Below, piece by piece: positions 44,501 through 55,559 of a DNA stretch of 64,000 nt. The number at the start of each line of letters is the position of its first letter. Within the stretch, counting starts at the first letter, position 1. Location of the stretch: positions 16,239,711-16,303,710 of the forward strand of contig CATOUR010000054.1 of assembly GCA_951848785.1 (NCBI GenBank), written 5' to 3'. The notes beneath the pieces are model-generated. The model was not told the DNA's origin and ran no database searches. It saw nothing but the letters and a program-made list of their open reading frames with translations. The DNA is from Callosobruchus maculatus (lineage: Eukaryota; Arthropoda; Insecta; Coleoptera; Chrysomelidae). A program made the translations under genes and the position numbers.

Positions 44501-45467
44501 TATTACTAACAGTTTTAAACTGCAATTGTCGCTTTAGAAATGTAATTTGATCGTTGCAAAACTAGGGCCAGAAAAGGTGTAGTGTTTGTTGTATATGTGC
44601 AGTAAGAGTATAAACCTTATCCTAGACGAATCCTGACTTGTCATTGGTAATAATTATTGTTGTAATGTTCCATGGAATATTAACTGTGCAAATAGCTAAA
44701 CAGTTACGATATGACTTCATCTGTGTTTTGGACTAAGTTAAAAAAATAAAACAACTATCTATTATTGTTGCCTTATTCTTCTGACAAAAGCTATTCGCTG
44801 TTAGCGTTACAGGGCGTACCAATTTTTATCTGGAACATTTTAAATTGAAGTCTGGTTGTTTATTGCATTGTAATTTTGTTGTGATTTGAATGGATAGTGA
44901 ATAAAATATAGTCAACTTATCGTCTTTTTATTATTATTGATTTGAAAAATGTGCATTTCAGAGTTTGTTATCGAATTATATATTCTTCACCCTAAAAACT
45001 CATTACTTTTTATTGCCTACACTTGTCTTTGTGCATTACTCTGTGTCATGCTATCAATCTTTCTATTTTATGTCCTCAAGATGCATTAAAGAATATTTTG
45101 TTGATACCATCATCTAACCTTAATTACTGAACCTATACTACGCCACTGGAAGGTAATAGAATGAACGCCGCACCGGCGCAGTGCGTAGACCTACAAAAGC
45201 ACGTGTTCTGGTATTGTCGGCCATTTTCGTTGTTTTGTTTACACCCGCACGTCCCCCTGGCCTATGTAATGTGCGCAGAATTTAATTTGCGATTCATGAA
45301 TGAAAGGCGAGGTCTATATTTTTTAGTAGTCTTTGGTTTTCACCACGCCAATGAACAGTAAAAATAATGCATTCAATAGACATTTTTTCAACTTACCGGT
45401 GAAAGGGAAAACCAGCATATTCTGGTTTATAGGAACATATCTTGCAGATATAGCACTGATTAATCAT

Positions 45468-46169
45468 TTCTGCAGCACTTTTCACTACTAAATACACTCG
45501 ATTTCAGATAAAATTAAAATGGAAAGATCAAGCTTCGTCAGCTGTGACAGTGTCAACGAGAAGTGTCAACTACCACTTGTCACTCGTCGTTGGCGCCTTG
45601 ACTTTTGTATGAATGGACTTATAGTACTGTCGCGTGCCGCTGTTGCCAAATGTCTTAGCGTGATCCTACAATTTGGGGAAAGTTCTGGGGTACGCATAGA
45701 TATGCAGATATGCATAGATGGTTTTCCCTAGTTCTTGGGACCCCATCTTGTCAAAATCAACATCGCAATACTTACGAGGGGGGGTCTGTATATGTATGCA
45801 ATGAGCTGAAATGTAAATAGATATGTCTATTTGATTTAATAGTCGGTGATTAAAATACATGTATTACAAAAAACAAGGTAATATTCTCGCTCACATTGTC
45901 TCAAGCACAGAATCTCATGAGCCGCGAGCACACAGAACTAAAAACTACTTTGACATTTGCCCCTTCACTAATTTCAAGTTCTGTGCATTGAATCCAAAAG
46001 GACGGGTCCGCGTTAGTTGAGACGGTGCTGTACGTTGTACCCTGAAGATAAAAATTTCCCTACAAAATAGAATTTCTCAAATTTCTGTCCCTTTTTCCCT
46101 ATCGTCTGTTTTTAAGACGATTTTTCCCTACGAATAGGGAATTTCCCTACGAGTTAACATCACTGATAC
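45468..46169. other. 5' flank of the THAP gene and a 'ttccctac' repeat
   Basis: No gene recognised. 46070-46165 has 'ttccctacg' repeated and ends 'gttaacatcactg', shared with the 37.8-kb region, so part of this is a dispersed element. Confidence 0.35.
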
Positions 46170-46338
46170 CACGGCCGGATTAACCATAGGGCTAAAGGGG
46201 CTGGAGCCCCGCGGTTTAGTGGGGCCCCGCGAGGTCTATATTATGTTGTTATTACTATTTATTATTATGTTATGTTATTCATAAAGGGCCCCTAAACTAT
46301 AATAGCCCCGGGCCCCATGAAACCTCAATCCAGCGCTG
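46170..46338. mobile_element. Short hAT-like MITE, deletion relative of 58206-60109
   Basis: Begins CACGGCCGGATTAACC and ends, inverted, CAGCGCTGGATTGAGG. Both subterminal GC-rich blocks ('ggggctaaaggggctggagc' type and 'catggggcccggggc' type) match those of the full element at 58206-60109. 169 bp, non-coding. The target duplication is not clear. Confidence 0.7.
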
Positions 46339-48244
46339 GTGTATACTATTCAAGATAATAGAGATATTGGTTGGATTCAGCAGAAAGATCGGGAGCCGCT
46401 ACTTTTGTAGCCGACTGTCAAATGAGTGGTCACATTTGACTCATTTGAGGTTATTAAAAATAAAAAAGGTATGTCAAATTGTATCAAATATTTGGATGAT
46501 TTGGACTGTGTAATAAGTAGTGTGGACTTCTTCTTTTAAATATGACAACATAACCTATAACACAAGTGTCATGACATGTGACACTCACAAGGTCAAAAGT
46601 AGCTTATTCCGCTCCACTTCAAGTGGGCGTGCTTTTCTATCGCTACAAAAAATGGCGACCGCTGGAGCGGTAGCTGTTAGGTAGCGCACGCGTTCAGCCG
46701 GCCATGGTCTTTGCCATGGTTCAGCAGAAAACTTGGTAGCTGCTCCGCAACTGTTGAGTCTGCTGAATGCACCCATTAATATTAGTTAAGACAGGCTTGC
46801 GACACAAAAATTGCGGTAACTAGCGGTAGGCGGTAACATATCTATTGATATCGGAAATCGGAATACATAGAGGTCACTGAGGTTAGTCCGATAAAGTAGC
46901 TTGTGATCGTGGGGTAGCAATCTGGCAACATGCATGTCATTTGTGTTTCCGCAGTCGTGTTTGTCATCAGTTGTCATGTTATAAACGTCACATTAAATAT
47001 AATTTTGTGATTTGTGTGACATCTGACACAACCGTGATTATTTGTCAAAGTTGAATTTATTCACATATTTTTTGTAGAAGATATATCTAGATTTTCGAAT
47101 TCTGTTAGCATTTATGAATGCTTTCTGGTCTGGTAATTAAAGGATAAACATTGCTTTGGCATCAACTTGTGTGAACATTTTGTTCGAATTAACGTTAACC
47201 TCTAGAGCAAAAGTGAAAGTAACATGATAAATATTCGGAAGAAACTATAAGGAAACATTCCACAAGTAGGTGAACTACTGAATCCAGATCATCAACAGTA
47301 CAGCTAGATTAAATATTTGTCAGGTAAGCTTTGATACCTAATTTATTTGGTCTAACTTTGTGTCTTAGGGCTGAAAAATGTGGTTTTAAAAAGGTAGCTA
47401 ATTTGAAATGTTTCCGCACACATTATTGCATAATGCAGACACCCAAAATACCTAGTAAATAATATGTTAAGTGGTATATGCAAATGAAAGTATCTGGTCT
47501 AAGGTCACCCAATTAAATGAAATTCTACTAGATAGATGTCCTTCGGTTCATTACTTCAAAAGAGCTCCATATGTAAAACATTTTCAAGCTCTTATTTAGT
47601 CATGTATAAAAATGATTAGATAACTACATATTCAGACATATCTGACCTATCACAAATAAATTGTTTCAAAAGTTTAAAACTATTTATAGGCTAGATCATT
47701 TTGTGTGTGTCAGTCAATTTGTATTACATTTTACCACCACCAAGAGGAAAAAACTTTTTTACAAATTTAGTGGATAACATTTGTTTGTCAACTAAGAGTA
47801 TATTAAACAGATTATAAAAAATATTGTGAGATTATGTGTGAGAGGTAATGTAGATTTGTTATAACATTTATGTATCATACCACTTATTATATATTTTATC
47901 AGATATCAGGCCTTCAGATGAAGCTGAACATAGGTAGGCTTTTTGATTGTGTGTACAGCCAAAATAAATGGTGGCTGACTTGTCCAGCTTCATTTCACAA
48001 ACAAGTAAGAATTTAAATATGTTGATAAATTAAGTATCTAGAATTTAATTTTAACTGATGACCATTTGGATGATTAATAATAAAGTACCTACCTAAGACT
48101 AATTTGGCATTTGATTTTAATTCACTATTTCACTAGAATTTAACAAGGCTTATGGTAATAATCAAAAAGTCTTTATTTTACATAAATTTTTTTTTGACAG
48201 TGTTAATACTGAGACAAAATCCTCCATAATGTGGGGCGTCCAGC
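46339..48244. other. Intergenic, possible non-coding first exon
   Basis: A CpG-containing stretch (about 46600-47000) precedes a strong donor-like site CAG/GTAAGC at about 47322, so a 5' UTR exon on the + strand is possible. A later 'tttatcag' followed by 'ccttcagatgaagctg' near 47903-47930 could be an acceptor and an ATG. No protein was recognised. Confidence 0.25.
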
Positions 48245-48725
48245 CTTTCTACCCAAATGTCCAGCCAAACTGGCTGGTCTGTCCAGCCATTAGGTTTGGC
48301 ATCCTGGCAACCCTATACACAAAAAGGAAAATTGTTTCTTCCCTTATTAGCAGTTTTGAAAAAAGTAGGAAATAAGTTCATCAACTGGGCTAACACAAAA
48401 AGGAAAATTGTTTCTTCACTGATCAGCAGTTTTTGTTCCTAACCAAAACCCTCCTTTTTTAATGATGACATTATCTGCTTTCCATAAAACATGTATCACT
48501 GTTTTTTAACTTTGCTTTGATGCCAAGTCCTTTCCACCCAAATGTCCAGCCAAACTGGCTGGTCTGTCCAGCCATTAGGTTTGGCATCCTGGCAACCCTA
48601 TACACAAAAAGGAAAATTGTTTCTTCACTTATCAGTAGTTTTGAAAAAAGTGAGAATAAGTTTTTGATGATGACATTTCCATAAAACATGTATCACTGTT
48701 TTAACTTTGCTTTGATGCCACTTCC
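48245..48725 (+). repeat. Tandem duplication with 285-bp offset
   Basis: Sequence starting 'acccaaatgtccagccaaac' near 48251 recurs at about 48536, followed in both by 'ggctggtctgtccagcc', 'tggcatcctggcaaccc' and 'cacaaaaaggaaaattg'. The block 48459-48530 is repeated at 48661-48725. Unit 1 has an extra internal 75-bp duplication with a third 'cacaaaaaggaaaattg'. Non-coding. Confidence 0.75.
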
Positions 48726-49507
48726 TTGTGTCATTTATTTTTCTTGTTCTTGTGTCTTTGCTAGACTGGGAGATATGATCACCATAGCAAACTCCAACAG
48801 TTATCAATGTCCTAGCAAACATTTGAGATAAATTAGGAATTAGGTAAATAATCAAGAATATGTTCACACCCGAAATAACCATTATGATGTTGTACAGTGT
48901 ATAAAAGTGATAAGTTTAATTGAAAAAGAAAATGCTACCTTTGATCAAGGTAGTTCAAGTCTGTGTCCTCAAAATCCATAAGTAATCTACCTTCTGAATC
49001 CCACCTCAGGAAAGCTTGACAACAACCATAAAATAGTCATTTGGTTAGGTTGGGTGATAATAACTAAGAACTAAATTCAAAATTAATCAACATTGTAGTT
49101 GTATAACTTTTGCAGGGTTTTGGCACCATACAATCTTGCCACATAATCAATCTTTTCTGAAGGGCAAGTCTTATGATACTCAGATTTCCATGTATTGCTA
49201 TCTTTAGTCAGTTTTTTGACATTAATGACAATATTTTGGTGGAAAATAATCAATCTTTTGCCATCTTTTGTAAGTAACTATTTCACCGGGAGATATTGAT
49301 ATTAAACAAGCAATTGGTGTTGAAACCGGGAGAGGTGGCGACCCTAGTCATCTGTTGTCCATGGCTTCTTTCTGTTATTTAAGTTGAAACATGACCTACA
49401 AAAAAGTGAATAAATAATACTTCTCCACTGATATGCAGCAATTTGTCTTACATGTAATTTTTTTGTATTCGTTTAAATTTCTTGCAAACATTCATTTTCT
49501 TATAGAA
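48726..49507. other. Intergenic, nothing recognised
   Basis: AT-rich sequence. No gene or repeat boundary could be supported. Confidence 0.4.
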
Positions 49508-49602
49508 CTATCTCAGTACAGTAAATGAAACTTCAGTTTCAAGAGAACAGGAACCTATAAAAATACATAATCTTGAAACTGAAGTTTGATTTACTGAGAT
49601 AT
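49508..49602. repeat. ~95-nt hairpin, pre-miRNA-like or MITE remnant
   Basis: Left arm (about 49508-49544) with 'gaaacttcagtttcaaga' pairs with 49571-49602 with 'tcttgaaactgaagtttg'. The arms of about 32 bp differ by one mismatch and a 4-nt bulge; the loop is 26 nt. Size and shape fit a microRNA precursor, but also a short MITE. Confidence 0.5.
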
Positions 49603-50895
49603 CTCTTCTTTTTATCTTTAATATTGTACTTCATAATATGTAGAAGGTAAATATACATCCTGTAGTAATATCCTCATTCCAATCACAAAAATTTTGGAGT
49701 GGTTAGTATCATGTTGCTTTCTAGCAAATGAATAGAAATTGGGCTAGTCACATATAGTTCTAAATACAGATATGTTTCCTTGAATATAAATTCTACAATA
49801 GCATCTTTTTATAATGCCCTTTCATTATGTATTCCTCCGACACATGTTCAAAATGCAGTGATGAGCCCACTGATTTCTTTTTATCAAAATTGCAATTGAT
49901 AAGGATGATATCTCATTTATCATATTTCTTCAATTGTAAAGAGATACAATATTGATAAGTTATCATTGAAAAAATTATTGAGACAAATGCTACATGTCTA
50001 GGGTTTGAGGATAACGACTGGTGGATAAACTTGAAAGGAAACTTATTTTGCATACCTCACTAAGTGTTAGTTGCAGTAGGTTATATAAGATTGGGTAATT
50101 TGAGGTAAGACAAATTTTATTTCCAAAAATATTGTTTTCACAAGTATATCATATCACACATGAACATTTTCATATTTACTTTGCTCTTTTGGTTGGTTAG
50201 GTTAACCATCCTTTTTTTCGTTTTTTTTTTTTAGAGAAATGTACACATGCATCAATCTGCTTAATAATGTCGGGTTACTTTTCATCTCTTTTCTCTGAGT
50301 GCCAGACTTATGGCATCCAAGTGACGATGAATTTATTGCTGTTTAAATCATCACACATGATTCAAAGCTGTAAGAACATTAATTCGTTAAATATAACAAA
50401 CAGTTGAATAGAAATGACCTTTCTTCAGAGAAAAAATCAATTAATTTTATATGGACATTTTAACAAACTGATCTAAATACATTTAAATCATGATCGCCAG
50501 CGTCCTGAGTTGTCTGTGATTTATTGTGGTTTACTATTCCATCTTGTAGTTCACATTTTGACATTTTCTAGTTGTAACGTATTTATAAAGCAACATCTTA
50601 TTTAACTAGTGAGCACTCAGAAGTATCTTCTCACGGCTCATAGCTATAAAAATTTTGTGAGTGCACTCTTTTACCAAGGTTCTCATATAGCTCCTGAAGC
50701 ACGATACAAAAAGGCGCAGGTCCCAGAATTTTACCAGCCGCTCCACTGTGATATCAGATGAATCCTTTCCAAGTTTTAGAAGGGTGAAGGAATGAATACC
50801 GTTTTTTTATTTCCGCGTCGTGCCTGTATGGGTTCTCAATCAAAAACTATATACTCAGATTAATGACGCATAATTTTCGTGTCCAGCAACAAATC
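49603..50895. other. Intergenic, trace of the 751-1695 repeat family
   Basis: 50735-50820 ('ccagccgctccactg', 'cctttccaagtttta') resembles part of the tandem unit of the 751-1695 element. Otherwise nothing recognised. Confidence 0.35.
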
Positions 50896-51874
50896 GGATG
50901 ACTCCTGTTATTTGAGTTCTAGAGGCAGTTTGGAAACTTTTTTGTCATTGCACCGTAACTCCAAAATGGGTGTGATCGGAGATAGAGCGGGAGGGGGTGT
51001 TAAAACGTGACTAAAAACCGTTAAGTAACCAAATGAAAATGCGGTAGCATTTTAGTACACCTACCAACTAATGTTCCAAAAAGTCGTCATGCGAAATTTA
51101 CGGGCGGTTTGCGCGTACCGATTTTTTTAAAAAGAAAAAAAGAATTGCGACGAAACCGGTTGGGACTTGATGGAAAAGTATTTGTTTTGCAGATAATACA
51201 CAAAATACTGCCATCCGTTTCTACTGGGCAGTTTATGAAAAATATGAGCCTAAAGTTCGATTTTTCACGCCAGTTCCGTAAGAAATCGTTAAAAAATTGT
51301 TCATATTGTTCTAAACGGATGACGTTTTTTATACATGTTCTTGGGAGGTCCACCTATGGCATGCTTCAATGTCATCCGTTTTTATTATGTTCAACCCCAT
51401 TTTTCAACCCCTACACGCCTTCCGTATCCTTTCATAAGCCGTTCAATAATGTCATCCCCTATATGGGTCGAAAAATGCGGTTAAACATAATACAAAGGGA
51501 TGACATTGATACAGGTCATAGTTGGATCTCCCAAGAACATGTGTAAAAAACGTCATCCGTTTTAAACAATACGAACAATTTTTTAACGATTCTTAACGAA
51601 AATCACGTGAAAAATCGAACTACAAGCTCATATTTCTCATAAACTACCCAGCAAAAACGGATGACAATATTTTTTGTGTTATCCTCAAAACAACCCGTTT
51701 CGTCGCAATTCTTTTTTTTTTTCATTTAAAAAAAATCGGTACGCGCAAACAGCCCGTAGATTTCGGATGACGATTTTTTTGAACATTAGTTGGTACGACT
51801 AAAATGCTACCGTAATACGATTTTTTCCACGTTTTAACCCCCCCCCCCCCCCTCTATCTCCTATCTCTCCCATC
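50896..51874. mobile_element. Large fold-back element (~1 kb palindrome)
   Basis: Arms of about 450-490 bp are inverted copies around a centre near 51400. For example 'acatgttcttgggaggtcc' at 51334 pairs with 'ggatctcccaagaacatgt' near 51523-51541, and 'aactaatgttccaaaaagtc' near 51066 pairs with sequence near 51775-51795. GGATGAC/GTCATCC occurs many times in both arms. The left end begins GGATGACTCC; the right end is cut within the C tract. The copy at 34382-34992 supplies the missing right end. No ORF beyond chance. Confidence 0.85.
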
Positions 51875-52969
51875 ATGACAAACTACTCACAGCAACACAA
51901 AGAACGCCCAAGCAACATACCTCAAATAAAATTTTTTTGCGATTATAATACTACCGCCGCCTATTCGCGTATGAAATAAAATCATTGGTTAAACTTTATT
52001 CTTAAAACCACACAATAGTAATCTGGAGCCTGTAATGAAAACGCGAATGCCTGACTAAACTATTTTATATTATCCTCGTATTACTCAACCCGACATTCAG
52101 TGAAAGTCATTCATTTGCGTACCTTTCAATCTTAATTCTGAGTTGAAAATATGATTAAAACAATAAAACATATTAGATTATTGATTCCACCAAGTAGCTT
52201 GCAAAAAATTCCTTTATTTATCTAAAGCAAATCGCCTCATGTCACATTATCGCAACATATTTCGAAACCACCCGGATTAATATTTAAAACGAAAACATAC
52301 ATTGCTTGTTACAGAAAACTACAAACAAAAATGTATCTGATGCTTTTGATTTCATTGTTTAGAGTTTTATTGTGAACTTCATAAGAGTTCAGAAAATATT
52401 AACTGTTAATATGCCTACTGGATTTGTCTATGTTGAGTTTTATTTTAAACCTCATAAGAGCTAAAAAAATTTTGACTGTAAATTATGCCGACTGATACAG
52501 CATTTGTCTGTGTTGATGTTAATATGTCTGTTTTAGAGGGACTATGTTGTAATAAGAAGTACCAAATAATTTTAATTAATATTCTGAGGTTTCGATATCG
52601 AACGCTAAACAATAGTACTTGAAAGAAATATATATATAGGCAACAAGCTTTTTCGTCTGACAAGGGCTGCAAACGTTTTCAACTGACTAAAGCGTAGATT
52701 ACATACTTCGCAAAGTAACTTAGAGAATACGAGGTTCTTTTTCTATATCCAATCTCAAGTTTAAAAAAACTCGTGCTCAATATCTGACTTAATTAACTGA
52801 ATATCAACATATTGACAGATGTGCACAAAAAGTTGTTTCTGAACAGCGGGCAATTCTAGCTGTCAAAATGTTACTAACACACTAATAACGTTCGACCTGA
52901 CGTCGATTTAAACTTCGACCTCGATGTAGATTACACTGCGCTCATCACGACTCAGGTAATTCGGCATGT
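51875..52969. other. Intergenic, nothing recognised
   Basis: AT-rich sequence with two similar 'cataagag' stretches near 52380 and 52450. No gene supported. Confidence 0.4.
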
Positions 52970-53480
52970 CCTTACCCTAGGGTTTTCTATCTTTGCTATA
53001 GTGGTAACCTATAAAATTTCATTGATATCGCATCAATCTTTTCCAAGTTATAGAAGGACCAAGGAATCCCCATTTTTTTATATTAATCTGCCGCTACTGG
53101 ATGGATTTTCAAAAACTTTAAAGCAAACCAAAGAAAATCGCTGCTAAACAGCAGCAAATTTCTTGGTGGAACGCCACGGCGCGTCGCGTTCGCTTGGCCT
53201 GACCAGAAGAGCGCGGTTCTATATGCTGCTGCATATGAGAGTCGATATACGAGGGTTGCCCCATATAACTATAAAGCTGTTTCATCCTTGCCGCAGTAGT
53301 AATACGCGGTCAAAATTTTATCAGTATACGAGTCGGTATACTTTATGACTTTTCGAGTTATAGAGTGTCCAAAGATTACCGTACGGAAACGGCGCAGTGA
53401 AACATACAGAACAATGGGAATGAATGACTTAGTTTTTCGTTAAAAATATACATTGGTCTAATAGTAAAACAAGCCAAAAA
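52970..53480 (+). repeat. Diverged relative of the 751-1695 element, with the 105-bp module
   Basis: Blocks 'ctgccgctactgga', 'gcagtagtaatacgcggtcaa' and 'tgacttagtttttcgtt' match, in order, the unit of the 751-1695 and 22657-23847 elements. The segment 53122-53238 inside it is the same module found alone at 17663-17768. Confidence 0.55.
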
Positions 53481-53679
53481 CACTACCCCCGCACATCGAC
53501 AAAAGTGGATGCTGCTGTTTATATGCAGCGTATAGCTGTTGTGCAACATCTAAAAAAGAGCAATTAAAAATGGTGACATTCAAATTGTATATCATCTTTA
53601 TCTTTTTAATGATTAATTATTAAATTTCACAAGAGTACTTTCGCCAAACTTAGTAAAACAGTAATACATTGTACACATA

Positions 53680-54238
53680 CAGTATGTCCCATCGAAAATT
53701 TGCCACCCACCTTATCTCTGGAATTATAAAAAAAAAGTCGCCGTGACACGTCTATTTATATTTCGAGAGTAAACTCTTCCTCCGAATACATCATCATTGT
53801 GCCATCTACCCCCTCACCCCCTGTCGTTTTCAAGTAGGTAAATGAATGTGGGGTCCATGGTTATTTTGAGATGATCAAGATACTTTTGTTGTTGCGAAGA
53901 CATTTTGAATATCGCCTGTATGTCTGTATGGAACAAAATGGCTCCCATTTGGAACCTTTCTTTTAAGTAATGAAAATAATACTTCATTCATGAATCTTCA
54001 ATCTGATTACCCTGTTCTATTTGTCAATGAATTCCCTTCAAAATTATGTTTCACAGGTATGGTCTCGTTTAAGATTTTGAAGTGGGGTTTGCTGGGGGTG
54101 AGGGGGTTGATGGCACAATGATGACGTATTCGGTGGAAGAGTTCCCCCTCGAAATACAAATCGACGTGTCACGGCGATTTTTATTTTTTTATAACATTTC
54201 AGAGATAAGGTGGGTGGCAAATTTTAGCTGACACACTG
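53680..54238. mobile_element. Long-TIR element flanked by TA
   Basis: Left arm about 53680-53825 and right arm about 54095-54238 are inverted copies (CAGTATGTCCC / CAGTGTGTC ends, then 'aaatttgccacccacctta', 'cgccgtgacacg' and 'tggcacaatgatga' on one strand or the other). TA lies on both sides (53678-53679, 54239-54240). 559 bp; no transposase. Fits a Tc1/mariner-type MITE by target site. Confidence 0.75.
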
Positions 54239-54240
54239 TA

Positions 54241-55559
54241 TGAAGATAAATGTGCTTTGATTGCTTCTTTTAATCGTGTATAATGTGTTCGTTGTTTGTA
54301 TAAAAATCACATTTTCATGATTATGCACTCAGTACATCAAAAATTGCCTGTGCTCAAGAGCTCAACAAACACCGGCGCTTCATAACCCAATAGAAGTAAT
54401 TGGCAAAAACCTAATTCTCAGAATCGCTCCAAACTTCGTTTTTAAGCGTTCCTGATCATTCTGGGGGGAGAATAGGAAAACTAAAAAGTTTTGCCTCTCC
54501 AAAAAAATACTTTGGTGGTATTCTATACTTTACAGACGTGTCGTAGTGGTTACATAATAATTATTTCCTTCATAGTCTTTTAACTTGGAACATCTACTTT
54601 CTACAGATCTAAAATATAGTTGTCTTTAACTTCAACTAATGTGGCGATGATGTAAAAATTTTTGTCACTCGTACTGGTGATGAAGACCTAATTCATAAAA
54701 AACAAACAATTTTGAAACCGCTCAAAGTTCATTTGTAGGTGTTGTTAGATGTCCTTGAATGTTTCCTTTTTGTGAGGATTAAATTGAGGTGGGGAGAATA
54801 GAGAATCGTGACAGTAGAGCTGAACTGTCAAAAACCATAAAAAACGCGTGTTTTTAGATAATTTGGATATCGCCTATAACTTTCTATATTGATTAAAATT
54901 ATATTTTCAACTCACTATTGCTACGTTGTCATCACAAATCACATAATTACTAGGTAACTATACAGGGTGTCCCAACATAGAGTCCCAACATAGAGTACAC
55001 AAACTAAACCGCAATTAGTCGAGAAAAAATATTTTATAACAAGTTTTTTTGCCTTATATTGACTGTTTAATTTTTTCGTCCTTTACAACATTTGCGTGTA
55101 TATCCTTAAAATAAAAACATCATTTACGTAAATAATAGCTATGCTACTTCGCGAATAAAAAAGTCCGCCAAAAAAATAAGCGTGCTTCAAAGATATTGTG
55201 TTTTTAGAATTGTCAGACCTTTTTTTAAACCAAATTTCGATTTTCAAGGAATGGCGCCCCATAACCATACTTTTGTCTCGTCCTATTGGTGCTCTGTTCT
55301 TTAGCACAAGTTTTTCTACATGAATTATGAATTTTTGGACTTTTCAAATTGTTGCGCCTGTGAGATCAACGACTGCTAACATAAAATTGTGATCAGTCTG
55401 CTGCAAAAAGGTACTCCTGTGAAATTTAGATAACTCTTATGGTTTAGGGGAAATTTGGATTTGATAAATAAATTGCACAAAATTGCAAATTAGAGATTTT
55501 ATTATAAAGACACCGATAAGTAGTGAACAAAAGCTCTGGCAGTATATTCAAGTTTATTT
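54241..55559. other. Intergenic; isolated 'acagggtgtccc' repeat end
   Basis: At about 54961 'acagggtgtcccaacatagag' begins a repeat of a type common in insects, with a 13-bp tandem 'cccaacatagagt'. No gene recognised. Confidence 0.35.

Larger units (their letters stand above)
42348..45334 (+). mobile_element. 2,987-bp TIR transposon carrying a THAP first exon
   Basis: Perfect 25-bp inverted ends (AAAGACTACTAAA... at 42348-42372; its reverse complement at 45310-45334) are bounded by a perfect 10-bp direct repeat GGTTTTCACC at 42338-42347 and 45335-45344. A 9-11 bp duplication is usual for Mutator-like elements, 8 bp for P and hAT. It contains a THAP-coding exon (42869-42939, +) with a CpG-containing upstream region, and two younger MITEs (43378-43737 and 43755-44500). 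The rest of a transposase was not found, so it is non-autonomous or has lost coding sequence. It sits in intron 1 of the minus-strand THAP gene. Confidence 0.75.
39704..45467 (-). pseudogene. THAP-domain gene, six exons, frame-broken (decaying or assembly errors)
   Basis: Minus-strand exons: 45467-45397, 42091-41891, 41444-41365, 40918-40845, 40310-40194, 39790-39704, each with good GT-AG sites and compatible phases. Exon 1 reads MINQCYICKICSYKPEY...FPFHR and exon 2 continues STNSGIRNIWLQCLCLENTA, KDTGLCSRQFG, SDAFIHGR and LKKGALSSCIYPG: the THAP zinc-finger order C-x2-C ... FH ... W ... CS.xF ... (A)(V/L)P. Exon 3 reads MDLKMQVQRLQQKV, a coiled coil usual after THAP. The last exon ends DDFALPARRKKDRKLMK, basic and nuclear-signal-like. 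Problems: two compensating frameshifts in exon 2, Gln for the zinc-ligand His in 'CSxHF', an in-frame TAG in exon 4, and a shift plus stops in exon 5. THAP proteins bind DNA in the nucleus. Intron 1 holds a transposon (42348-45334). Confidence 0.7.

Noticed and set aside
42348..45334. Simple inversion of THAP exon 1
   Set aside because: A proper minus-strand exon 1 exists at 45397-45467, and the inward inverted repeats with an outer 10-bp direct repeat fit a transposon insertion better.
45161..45361. 66-codon + strand ORF MNAAPAQCVD
   Set aside because: It runs through the transposon's right inverted end and target duplication, so it is chance.
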